This document shows, piece after piece, positions 20,499 to 28,182 of a DNA stretch of 53,532 nucleotides. The translations under genes were made by a program, and so were the position numbers. The stretch is from Burkholderiales bacterium Ga0074133 (GTDB lineage Bacteria; Pseudomonadota; Gammaproteobacteria; Burkholderiales; Burkholderiaceae_C), in NCBI GenBank assembly GCA_001464865.1, contig LNEG01000134.1, positions 1 to 53,532 of the forward strand, written 5' to 3'. The notes below the pieces were generated by a model, which worked only from the letters and a program-made list of their open reading frames with translations, made no database searches and was not told the DNA's origin. How positions within the stretch are numbered: position 1 is the stretch's first letter; each line of letters begins with the position of its first letter.

Positions 20499-21270
20499 AG
20501 CGCTGCAACCATTGTTGCGTGTAGCGGGCCTGTGCCGCGCCTTTGGCGGCGTGCAGGCGGTCGACGATGTGGGCTTTGCGCTGGCCGCCGGCGAGATGCT
20601 CGCCCTCATCGGCCCCAACGGCGCGGGCAAGTCCACCACCTTCAACATGGTGGGCGGCCAGCTCAGGCCCGATGCCGGGCAGGTGCTGCTGGGCGGGGTG
20701 GACATCACCGGCCTGCCGCCACGCACCATCTGGCGCCACGGCGTGGGTCGCACCTTTCAGATCGCCGAAACCTTTGCATCGCTGACCGTGCTGGAAAACG
20801 TGCAGATGGCGCTGCTCTCGGCCGACCGCAGCATCTACCGCTTCTGGCGCCCCGCAGGCCAGCACCGCCGGGCCGATGCGCTGGCCTTGCTGGAGCAGGT
20901 GGGCATGGCTGCGCAGGCAGAGCGGCCCTGCAGCGCGCTGGCCTACGGCGACATCAAGCGCGTGGAGCTGGCCCTGGCGCTGGCCCACGCACCGCGCCTG
21001 CTGCTGATGGATGAGCCCACCGCCGGCATGGCCCCCGCCGAGCGGCAGGCGCTGATGGCGCTCACGCGCCAGATCGCGCGCGAGCGCCGCATGGGCGTGC
21101 TGTTTACCGAGCACAGCATGGATGTGGTGTTTGGCCATGCCGACCGCGTACTGGTGCTGGTGCGCGGCCGCCTGCTGGCCGAGGGCACGCCCGAGCAGAT
21201 CCAGGCCGATGCGCGTGTGCAGCAGGCCTATTTGGGCACCGGGTTTGAGGCAGTCGGGGAAACCCTGTGA
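20491..21270 (+). CDS. ABC importer ATP-binding protein, LivG type
   Basis: A 259-residue ATPase driving the importer. Walker A GPNGAGKST is at 41-49, and a Liv-type signature LAYGDIKRVELA at about 150-161 replaces the canonical LSGGQ, as is normal in this subfamily. Walker B LLMDEP is at 171-176 and the switch His sits in FTEHSMD. The C-terminal LGTGFEA region matches LivG length. The ATG at 20491 lies inside the end of the permease gene (8-bp overlap), and the stop overlaps the livF start by one base (TGATG). The four genes are therefore almost certainly one transcript. Confidence 0.93.
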   Translation: MAEALQPLLRVAGLCRAFGGVQAVDDVGFALAAGEMLALIGPNGAGKSTTFNMVGGQLRPDAGQVLLGGVDITGLPPRTIWRHGVGRTFQIAETFASLTVLENVQMALLSADRSIYRFWRPAGQHRRADALALLEQVGMAAQAERPCSALAYGDIKRVELALALAHAPRLLLMDEPTAGMAPAERQALMALTRQIARERRMGVLFTEHSMDVVFGHADRVLVLVRGRLLAEGTPEQIQADARVQQAYLGTGFEAVGETL

Positions 21271-22028
21271 TGAGCGACACCGCCACCACGACACCCGATA
21301 CATCCACTGCGCCCGTGCTTCAGGTGCAATCGCTCAACGCCTGGTACGGCGCGGCGCAAATCCTGTTTGACGTATCGCTGCACGTCGGCCGGGGCGAAGT
21401 CGTGGCCTTGATGGGGCGCAATGGCGCAGGCAAGTCCACCACACTCAAGGCCATCATGGGCATGGTGTCGCGGCAGGGCGGTGTGCAGTTTCTGGGGCAG
21501 AGCATTGCCCGCAGCGAGCCGCACTACATCGCCCGCCTGGGCCTGGGCTACGTGCCGGAAGACCGCCGCATCTTCACCGACCTCACGGTGCTGGAAAACC
21601 TGCAGGTAGGCCGCCAGCCGCCGCGCCGCTGGCCCGATGGCGCGCCCGCCCTTGAGTGGACGCCCGAGAAGCTGTTTGCGCTGTTTCCCAACCTGGGCGA
21701 AATGCCCCAGCGCCCCGGCGGCCGCATGAGCGGTGGCGAGCAGCAGATGCTGACTGTGGCCCGCACGCTCATGGGCCAGCCCCTGCTGGTGCTGCTGGAT
21801 GAGCCATCGGAAGGCGTGGCGCCGCTCATCGTGCAGCAGATGGCCCGCACCATCCGCGCACTCAAGGCGAAGGGCGTGAGCGTGCTGCTGAGCGAGCAGA
21901 ACCTGCCCTTCGCCCAGGCCGTGGCCGACCGCGCCTACCTCATCGAGCAAGGCCAGATCGCCCACCACGGCAGCATGGCCGAGGTGGTGGCCAGCGACGA
22001 GGTGCGCAGGAACTATCTGGGCGTTTAG
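21270..22028 (+). CDS. ABC importer ATP-binding protein, LivF type
   Basis: A 252-residue second ATPase of the importer. Walker A GRNGAGKST is at 49-57, signature MSGGEQQML at 153-161, Walker B LVLLDEP at 173-179, and the His-switch position carries Gln in LLSEQN, as is common for LivF. The GYVPEDRRIF block is also LivF-type. ATG 21270 shares its A with the stop of the preceding gene. It is the last gene of the importer operon; a degenerate palindromic repeat follows about 40 bp downstream. Confidence 0.93.
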   Translation: MSDTATTTPDTSTAPVLQVQSLNAWYGAAQILFDVSLHVGRGEVVALMGRNGAGKSTTLKAIMGMVSRQGGVQFLGQSIARSEPHYIARLGLGYVPEDRRIFTDLTVLENLQVGRQPPRRWPDGAPALEWTPEKLFALFPNLGEMPQRPGGRMSGGEQQMLTVARTLMGQPLLVLLDEPSEGVAPLIVQQMARTIRALKAKGVSVLLSEQNLPFAQAVADRAYLIEQGQIAHHGSMAEVVASDEVRRNYLGV

Positions 22029-22067
22029 AAGCGGGAAACCAAGGTTCCGTGGTTTGCAGCTTCACCA

Positions 22068-22110
22068 CCCGTTCGGGATGAGGCTGTCGAAGCCTCGCGC
22101 GGTGCTTGGG
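22068..22110. repeat. Degenerate REP-like element
   Basis: CCCGTTCGGGATGAGGCTG and TCGAAGCC, the left half of the palindrome seen whole at 8552-8611, followed by a poorly matching right half. It lies between the converging livF and EVE-domain genes and probably ends both transcripts. Confidence 0.55.
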
Positions 22111-22148
22111 CCGCCTCAGAGTGAAAGGGGCCATGGCGCCCGGCCCGC

Positions 22149-22676
22149 TCAGCCAAGCCCCAGCGCCACCATCGGCGCACCCATGGCCCTGGCAATCAGT
22201 CCCATGTCATGGTCGCTGATGGCAAAGAGTCCAAAGCGAAACTGGCTACCCCAGCGCTGGCGGTCGTCCACAAACTCAAAGGCGTCCAGCAGCGGCGCAA
22301 TCGGAGCCTCGTTCGCAGGCACATACGCCACATTCTTGCGAAACGGCACAAACCCGCCGCTCATGTCAAAGGCATACGGCTCGCCGGGCAGCACCACGCC
22401 GATGGATACGAAGGCCTGCAGCCGGTCCGCTCCGCCCATGGTCACCGTGGGCGCGTAGTAGGCCACGCGGTCGCCCGCCTGCACACGCCTGAGCGGCGCG
22501 GCCTTGCCGTGGCACACCTGCATGTAGCCGGCGCCCGGCTGTGCGCAGCCCCGCCGCGCATGCTGCGCGCTGGCCACCGCAATCCAGTTGCGCGGGGCGC
22601 GCGCAGGCGCGGGCGCTGTGGCAAAGAGCGTGGCCTGGGCCAGTGCTGTGGCCGGCATGGCGTGCAGCCCCTGCAT
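22149..22676 (-). CDS. EVE-domain protein
   Basis: A 175-residue protein whose body from about residue 30 is an EVE domain (UPF0310, a PUA-like fold). It is recognisable from [32 protein letters not shown] and a late [15 protein letters not shown] domains bind modified bases in DNA or RNA, and some act in restriction or RNA modification. This is a stand-alone copy without a nuclease partner nearby. The first 28 residues are an Ala-rich extension. The start ATG 22676 shares its A with the stop of the VOC gene (TGATG), so the two genes are translationally coupled. Confidence 0.82.
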   Translation of the reverse strand: MQGLHAMPATALAQATLFATAPAPARAPRNWIAVASAQHARRGCAQPGAGYMQVCHGKAAPLRRVQAGDRVAYYAPTVTMGGADRLQAFVSIGVVLPGEPYAFDMSGGFVPFRKNVAYVPANEAPIAPLLDAFEFVDDRQRWGSQFRFGLFAISDHDMGLIARAMGAPMVALGLG

Positions 22677-23053
22677 CACGCCGCCGCGTGCAGGCCCACC
22701 CGGTTGCCATCCAGATCATGGATGTGCGCAAAGAACCCCATGCCCGGCGGCAGCGCCTGCCGCGGCAAGGCCACGCTGCCGCCGTGCGCCACGGCGCGCT
22801 CCAGCGCGGCATCGAGCGATGGCGATGCATCCAGGTACACCAGCGTGCCGCTGCCTGACACCTGCGGCGCGGTCGGCCCCATCATCAGCGCGCCGCCAGC
22901 GCCATCGGCTGCGGGGTCATACGCAAACACGGCCCCTTCGCTCGGGCCCATGACCTCGCGGCGCATGGGCTGGCCCAGCACGGCCTCGTAAAAGGCCTGG
23001 GCGCGCTCCAGTTGGGTGGTGGGGATTTCGAACCAGGCGATGGCGTTTTTCAT
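22676..23053 (-). CDS. VOC-family (glyoxalase/bleomycin resistance) protein
   Basis: A 125-residue single-module VOC protein. It begins [24 protein letters not shown], the standard first beta-alpha unit of the fold, and ends with the [16 protein letters not shown] strand typical of the metal-binding half. The metal and substrate are unknown. The start has AAGGAG upstream. It is coupled to the EVE-domain gene by a one-base overlap, an arrangement that may only reflect compact organisation. The 272 bp upstream of it, up to the GGDEF gene, hold nothing I recognise. Confidence 0.88.
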   Translation of the reverse strand: MKNAIAWFEIPTTQLERAQAFYEAVLGQPMRREVMGPSEGAVFAYDPAADGAGGALMMGPTAPQVSGSGTLVYLDASPSLDAALERAVAHGGSVALPRQALPPGMGFFAHIHDLDGNRVGLHAAA

Positions 23054-23325
23054 GGGGCTCCTTGTGGGTGGAAGAAAGAAGCCTTGATGGTGCGAGGGGG
23101 CTGCTGACAGCGGCGTGTCAGCAGGGCGCCATCGGTGGCCACGCCACCAGGCACGGTCTTTGGGCCGTAAGTGCCTGTCGCGCAGGCGTGTCGGGAGGTC
23201 CCTTGAGGTTCAGGCGTAGCACTTGTGCTTTTGAAAAGGCCACTCTTCCTGTCGCGCGCGGAAAAGACGCCCGCCCTGCGAAAAATTCCCCGGTGCGAAT
23301 TCTCCCGATGGGGCCTGCTGACGGG

Positions 23326-24267
23326 CTATGGCGAACCGGAGTGTTGCTTCTGGTTGAGTTTCTTGTCAAAAAAGTAGTGCGTGTTCTTTCCGCTGGCTTT
23401 GGCCTGATACATCGCAACCTCGGCCAGAGTCAGAATATCGGTGCCATGCACCGAAATACGCCCTGTCGCGAAGGCAATGCCCATGCTGCACGTCAGTACG
23501 ACCATTTCGTGATCCGCACAGAACGCAGGCGTGAGAGCCCCCCGAATCCGGTTTGCAATCTGGATGGAGGCGTTGTAGCAATGGGCTTCATCCTTCAAAT
23601 TCTTGATGATGATCAGGAATTTGTCCGCCGATTCTCTTGCAATACTGTCGCCGGCCCGAAGCATGCTTTCAAGCCGAACGGCGACATCCTTCAGCACCCG
23701 ATCGCCGATGTGATCCCCGAAGGACCTGTTAATGCATCCGAAATTGTCGAGGTCAATGAATATTGCTACCAGATGGCTGGATTTGGAGCACTCGCTGTCC
23801 GCGTACAGCGCCAGGCTTTCGAGGATCGCCGTCTTGTTGGGCAGGCCAGTCAGTGCATCACGCCTGACCCGCAGAGTGCCCGCCCTGAAATGGTTCCACT
23901 CCCCAGAATCCGCTTTCGCATTTGACAGCACATCTTCGGAATCCAGATCCGCCAGCGCCCCGTCCCAGAGCACACCGCCATTGTCGGTAAGTGTGGGTAC
24001 GGCATAGATATAAAGAGACCTGCATGGGTCGTGCAATGAGTATCTGCGCCGAATCCGGATCGTGCAGTCGAAATGGGACAGATTTTTGGCGCTGTCTTCA
24101 AGGCTCTGAATCAGTGCCGATGCCTCTTCGTCGTCAAAATACTTGAGGACTTCTGAGGCGTCGTTCGATATACGGTCAAGAGGCGTGCCGAAGAAGTGCA
24201 GAAAATCGCTGCTGGCGGAGGGAATCGAATATTTTCCTGCCGCACTTCGTAATAGTTGAAAATTCAT
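23326..24267 (-). CDS. GGDEF-domain protein with degenerate active-site motif
   Basis: A 313-residue protein. The N-terminal half (about 15-130) is PAS-like, with FLHFFGTPLDRI and IRIRRRYSL. The C-terminal half is a GGDEF domain opening with RRDALTGLPNKTAILESL and containing the conserved IFIDLDNFGCINRSFGDHIGDRVL. Where active diguanylate cyclases have GG(D/E)EF, this one reads ARESADKFLI, so the Gly-Gly and the metal/catalytic acid are lost. It is unlikely to make c-di-GMP and may be a sensor or scaffold. Base composition is visibly lower in GC than its neighbours, suggesting transfer. The start ATG 24267 is preferred; the frame extends back to an ATG inside the palindromic element at 24375. 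Confidence 0.85.
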   Translation of the reverse strand: MNFQLLRSAAGKYSIPSASSDFLHFFGTPLDRISNDASEVLKYFDDEEASALIQSLEDSAKNLSHFDCTIRIRRRYSLHDPCRSLYIYAVPTLTDNGGVLWDGALADLDSEDVLSNAKADSGEWNHFRAGTLRVRRDALTGLPNKTAILESLALYADSECSKSSHLVAIFIDLDNFGCINRSFGDHIGDRVLKDVAVRLESMLRAGDSIARESADKFLIIIKNLKDEAHCYNASIQIANRIRGALTPAFCADHEMVVLTCSMGIAFATGRISVHGTDILTLAEVAMYQAKASGKNTHYFFDKKLNQKQHSGSP

Positions 24268-24362
24268 TTTTGAGACCTGAGGCAGTTTTGTATTCGTTGT
24301 CAGTTTGAGGTGACTGCACGAATGACACTGGCATCGGGAGTCCGCTGGTATCGGCAACTTGA

Positions 24363-24485
24363 GGATGTCCTGCATAACCCTCCGCGGTCCGCGATAGCGC
24401 GGTCTCGGGCGGTCCGCTGTGTCGCTTTTCTTGCCGCTAGCCGGGCTATTGGCTGCGAAAAGCGCCTTGCGACCCGCCCCGCCAT
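24363..24485. mobile_element. MITE-like palindromic element, copy 2 (one end degraded), inverted relative to copy 1
   Basis: Starts GGATGTCCTGCATAACC (24363-24379), the same terminus as copy 1. It continues with GCGGTCTCGGGCGGTCCGCT and CGGGCTATTGGCTGCGAAAA, matching the reverse complement of 17103-17265. Similarity fades at about 24480, and the right terminal repeat is absent or degraded (GGCCTGGATGAC). It lies between the MipA gene and the GGDEF gene, immediately upstream of the latter. Confidence 0.72.
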
Positions 24486-24541
24486 CGCAGGCCTGGATGA
24501 CAACGACAGCACGAGTTGCCGGTAGGTGCGACGCCTGCAGG

Positions 24542-25399
24542 TCAGAAGAGGTACAGGTAGCCCAGGCGCACGCCGTTGGTGCTGGCGCGATCTACCAGCG
24601 GGCTCTTCTTGATGCCGCTGCCAAAGTGGGTGGTGCTGATGTCCACATGGATGCTTTGCCGTGGCGCAAGCGCATAGCCCACGCTGAGCCCGAGCTCCAT
24701 GTTGACGCTGGCGTCGCCTTGGTAGGCGCGGCGTTGGGGCCGTGCCTCGGAGGATTTCACGCCGTAGTAATAGTCCACATACTTGCTGTCGGCCCAGTGC
24801 GCGGCCAAACGCGGGGTGAAGTCGAAGGCGCCGTGCTGAAACCGGCGGTCCGCCTGCAGCCTGATCTTGCGGCCTTTGCTTTTGCCCGAGGCATCTTCCA
24901 GCCATTCGCCGGAGACATTGACCACGTCGGTACGCCATGTGGCTGCCAACCCTGCCCAGAAGCTGGCCTTGCGCTCGTCCATGCCTGCAAGGTAAGGCGA
25001 GTCTTCGGCCTTGTACCCTTCGCCCGAATAGTGAGCACGCAACGCGAGCGCTACCGGCCCGGCCGACGGCAGCTTGATGTCGAGCGAGGGGCCAAGCACG
25101 CTGACCCAGCGATTCTCGAAATGGATGAGCGGCAGTCCCCGCACCTTGTTGTGGAAGTCGCGGTATGGCGCCCGTTCCGTACCCACGGCCAGGCCGAGGC
25201 CCCATTGCGATGGAGCGCCGTTGCCGTCTTGTGCCCAGGCTGCCGGCCAGGCCAGCGCACCCAGGGCAACAGCGGCCACGGCCGCACGCAGCAGGTTTCC
25301 CGATGCGCTGGAAGCGGGCGTGCGTGTGTCTGGGGCGTCCGTCGGACCGGAGCGAGCGCCGGGGGTTGCAGGGATGTGGAGGAAACGGGACGCAAGCAT
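24542..25399 (-). CDS. MipA/OmpV-family outer-membrane protein
   Basis: A 285-residue beta-barrel protein. A signal-like segment (about 37-55, RAAVAAVALGALAWPAAWA, then QDG) is preceded by an unusually long polar N-terminus, so the true start could be internal, but no other ATG lies in frame. The body shows alternating strands, e.g. WGLGLAVGTERAPYRDFHNK, WVSVLGPSLDIKL and the terminal GVRLGYLYLF ending in Phe, as expected for BAM-recognised barrels. It is the MipA family, described as scaffolding murein enzymes in some species; related proteins also act as porin-like or antibiotic-response proteins. A two-component pair often adjoins such genes; none is intact here. Confidence 0.85.
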   Translation of the reverse strand: MLASRFLHIPATPGARSGPTDAPDTRTPASSASGNLLRAAVAAVALGALAWPAAWAQDGNGAPSQWGLGLAVGTERAPYRDFHNKVRGLPLIHFENRWVSVLGPSLDIKLPSAGPVALALRAHYSGEGYKAEDSPYLAGMDERKASFWAGLAATWRTDVVNVSGEWLEDASGKSKGRKIRLQADRRFQHGAFDFTPRLAAHWADSKYVDYYYGVKSSEARPQRRAYQGDASVNMELGLSVGYALAPRQSIHVDISTTHFGSGIKKSPLVDRASTNGVRLGYLYLF

Positions 25400-26267
25400 G
25401 GTCGAAGTTCTCAGGGTTAAAAAAGCAGACGAAGTGGAGGGGGCGCGCGAGCTGGCTGCCATCGCTAGCGCGCGCTCACTGAAAGTGAAAGGGTCAACCG
25501 TGCGGAGCAACGCCACGCATGGCGCAGCAAGAAGACGCTGCGCCATGCGCACCCGGGCCGCTGTGCCAACGCCCAGAGTCGTCTGGAGCTGCGCTGGCGA
25601 GCACCCGCAGCGGGAACTGCAGACGACCCGCCTCGCGTGAATGCGGTGGTGGATGGCGGCCCGCTGGCCCTCAGTGCGGATTTGGGTCGCGGAAGGGCGA
25701 CTTGCCGAGCTGGCGGCGCGTGACTGGCGCCATGCGCGGCTCGACGCCTTGATGCATGCCCGCGATGCCGTGGCGGGGAACGACCGGGAGAGGTGCGACA
25801 CCTGCAGGGATTCGCGGAAAGTGCGTTGGCATGATTCGGGAGGCGGCGATCAGAAAGGGCATGAGGCGTACGGCCCTGTCAGGGGGAGGGCAAGGGGCCA
25901 TTGTGGAAGCGCATGGCGCGCCCGTGAACCCTACCGAGGTAGGCACTCCGTCGATGGATGGAGGCCGCGTTCAAGGCCTGCAGATGGCATATCGCCGGCC
26001 GTGTGCCCTGCTTCTGGACGATGTGTGGCATCCAACAGGTTCATCCGCTTTTGCCGGGCCATGCCTGCGCAATCGGCAGCCTGAGGTTCGCGAGAAACGT
26101 CACACGGCACGCGGTGCTGCAATGGTGGTAACCGTTATTGCAGCCGCTGTCCCGGTGATGCCGGTGATCCCGCTGGGGGAGCTTTTCTTCCACCGTGGCG
26201 CTCACCGGATATCGACCCACGTTGGCGGCCGCCACGCGCGGGCGTTCCACTCAATACCGCGCACAAA
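25400..26267. other. About 870 bp without a recognisable gene; decayed-looking sequence
   Basis: No frame gives a convincing protein. Short coding-like stretches occur in different frames on the plus strand, for example RLELRWRAPAAG and VNAVVDGGPLALSADLG from about 25575 to 25695, then LAELAARDWRHARLDALMHA in another frame at about 25697-25760. They would join if a frameshift were undone. This suggests a degraded gene of unknown family between MipA and the tannase. The promoter of the MipA gene must also lie near 25400-25500. Confidence 0.4.
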
Positions 26268-26294
26268 ACAAAAAGCCCGGCATCCGCCGGGCTT
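26268..26294 (-). terminator. Rho-independent terminator of the tannase gene
   Basis: AAGCCCGGC (26273-26281) and GCCGGGCTT (26286-26294) form a perfect 9-bp stem with a 4-base loop. Read on the minus strand it is followed by TTTTTGTTTTG. It lies just past the stop of the tannase-family gene. Confidence 0.92.
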
Positions 26295-26312
26295 CCCACT
26301 TTCAATCCTCCC

Positions 26313-28025
26313 TCACTTGCAGCTAAAACTGCTCGCACTCTCCACATCCCCCGTCCCGTTGTAGCGCGCCACCTTCGGGTACACGCACAGCGGCCGCGTG
26401 CGGTTGGCGGACCAGGTGGCTGGCAGCTCGGCGTTGACCACATTGGCCCCCGTGCCGCGAGCCTTGGCCGTCACGCTGTCGGGTGCCTTGCCCTGTTCTA
26501 CCCAGGCCACCAGTGGGGCCAGCATGTCGAACTGGTCGGTGGCGGGGCCGCCGGAGCAGTGGTTCATGCCGGGGATGAAGAACAGGCGGGCAAATGCGTC
26601 GGCGTTGTTGCTGTTGCTGGCCTGCAGCTGGTCCATCCAGCGGGCGGAGTCGATGGGCGAGAACACGCCGTCGGCCACGCCGTGGAAGACGATCATCTTG
26701 GCGCCGCGGTTCTTCAGCGTGTTCAGGTCGCTGGGGTTGGGCGGCGTCATGAACGACCAGGGCGATTCGGTGTAAACCGATGTGGTGGCAAAGATCTTCT
26801 GGTAGTCGGTTTCCATGTTGAAGTTCAGCGCGTACTGCAGACCGGTGGTGGCGCTGAAGGCTGCCACGGTGCTGGGCGGCGACGTGAAGATGAAGGCCAC
26901 CGCACCCGCGTCGCGCGTGGCGGGCGCGCCGAAGTGCCACGATGCAAAGTTGGCGCCCGCAATGCCGGGGTCAAACCAGGTGCCCTGGTACAGCGCCTCG
27001 CCCTTGCTGTTCTTCGGGCCCGCAAACACGCTGGCCAGCACGCTCTTTTGCTCGCTGGTGATGCACGAGCCATCGCGCGCACCGGTGCAGGTGGGCACAT
27101 CGTTTTGCAGGCTGAAGGCGGCCTGGCAGGCGGCCACGTCGTTGACCTGGCCATCGGCCACGCCGTCGAGCGCGTCGCACCTGGCCACCATGCGGCTGCT
27201 GATGAGCTTGAACTCGGCGGGGGTGACGGCGGTGTTCAGGTCGGGCTGGCCGTTGGCGTCTTTGGTGGCGACCTTGGCGTATTGCTGGGCCTTCCACAGC
27301 TGGGTGGTGGCGGCCTTGGGCAGGCTGAAACCTGGGTTGCCGGCCAGCACGCCGTCGTACTGCTCGGCGTAGCGCGATGCCGCCACCATGGCGTGGCGCC
27401 CGCCGTTGGAGCAGCCTGCAATGTACGAGCGGTCGGGCGCCTTGCCGTAGGCGCTCTTGATGAGGTTCTTGGCCATGGGAGTGAGCGTGCCCACCGCCTG
27501 GTAGCCATAGTCCAGCCGGGCCTGCGGGTCCACGCCAAAGAAGGGGGTGGGCGCACCGTGGCCGGCGTCAGAGCTGAGCACGGCAAAGCCCTGCACCAGG
27601 CCCGGGGCCACCGGCGCAGCGCCGCTGACGGAGCCCAGCGCGGTCACCACGCTGCCGTCCAGCCCGCCGTTGGCCTGGTGCAGGAAGCGGCCGTTCCAGT
27701 CCACGGGCAGGCGCATTTCAAAGCCGATGGCGTAGGCGGCGCCGTCCACCGCTTTGACCAGGCAGTGCGCGGGCGCCTGCGTGACCACGCCCTGCAGCGT
27801 GAGCGGCCCGGCGGCGATCTGTTCGGCAGAGGTGATGCGCGTGTCGGGCAGCGTGAGGCTGCTGGCCAGCGTGGCGCACGACTGCAGCGTGGCCGGTGTG
27901 GCCGCGCTGAGCTGGGGCAGGGCGGCGTCCGACGAGCCGCCACAGCCCATCAGCAGGGCGGCAGTGGCCACCGAGAGTGCCAGGGGCTGCTGCTGACGCA
28001 ACAGGTTTCTTCTCATCAGGCGCAT
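26313..28025 (-). CDS. Tannase / feruloyl-esterase family lipoprotein
   Basis: A 570-residue exported esterase. It has a signal peptide with lipobox LLMGC (Cys28), so it is probably lipid-anchored. The tannase-family catalytic architecture is intact: Cys205-Ser206 in AGCSNGGR, Asp452 in HGVADGVFS, and His489-Cys490 in GMNHCSGG, i.e. the CS-D-HC motif in which the two cysteines form a disulfide next to the Ser-Asp-His triad. The calcium-loop-like RCDALDGVADGQVND is at 282-296. Family members cleave feruloyl, galloyl or mono(hydroxyethyl) terephthalate esters. Its place near the feruloyl-CoA synthase-like gene makes a hydroxycinnamate ester a reasonable guess. The start ATG 28025 has GGAGA upstream. 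Confidence 0.92.
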   Translation of the reverse strand: MRLMRRNLLRQQQPLALSVATAALLMGCGGSSDAALPQLSAATPATLQSCATLASSLTLPDTRITSAEQIAAGPLTLQGVVTQAPAHCLVKAVDGAAYAIGFEMRLPVDWNGRFLHQANGGLDGSVVTALGSVSGAAPVAPGLVQGFAVLSSDAGHGAPTPFFGVDPQARLDYGYQAVGTLTPMAKNLIKSAYGKAPDRSYIAGCSNGGRHAMVAASRYAEQYDGVLAGNPGFSLPKAATTQLWKAQQYAKVATKDANGQPDLNTAVTPAEFKLISSRMVARCDALDGVADGQVNDVAACQAAFSLQNDVPTCTGARDGSCITSEQKSVLASVFAGPKNSKGEALYQGTWFDPGIAGANFASWHFGAPATRDAGAVAFIFTSPPSTVAAFSATTGLQYALNFNMETDYQKIFATTSVYTESPWSFMTPPNPSDLNTLKNRGAKMIVFHGVADGVFSPIDSARWMDQLQASNSNNADAFARLFFIPGMNHCSGGPATDQFDMLAPLVAWVEQGKAPDSVTAKARGTGANVVNAELPATWSANRTRPLCVYPKVARYNGTGDVESASSFSCK

Positions 28026-28114
28026 GGTGTTGTCTCCAGTAGTTTTTTGAGGCGCAAGGGAGCCCGCAGCATGGCCTCGGCACGCTGTGGGAACGGGATC
28101 GGTGGGAATGTGTT

Positions 28115-28182
28115 TTGCTACAAAATGTGTAGCAATATGGGCATATGAATCAAGCGCTACAGGTCTCTTTGGGCTTGAATTC
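28115..28182 (+). repeat. AT-rich dispersed intergenic repeat, copy 2, overlapping a gene end
   Basis: TTGCTACAAAATGTGTAGCAA hairpin followed by TATGAATCAAGCGCTACAGG and GGGCTTGAATTC. It shares ATGAATCAAGCGCTA and GGCTTGAA with 29970-30038. The stop codon and last ten codons of the minus-strand acyl-CoA dehydrogenase lie inside it, so the repeat contributes the C-terminal residues EFKPKETCSA. Confidence 0.75.

Noticed and set aside
18642-20753. Minus-strand open frame of about 700 codons antisense to the fused permease
   Set aside because: Gln/His/Arg-rich without domains; the plus strand carries membrane spans and Liv motifs with overlapping starts and stops.
25756-26364. 202-codon plus-strand frame in the gene-poor interval
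   Set aside because: It runs through the terminator hairpin of the tannase gene and into its 3' end, and shows no recognisable domain.
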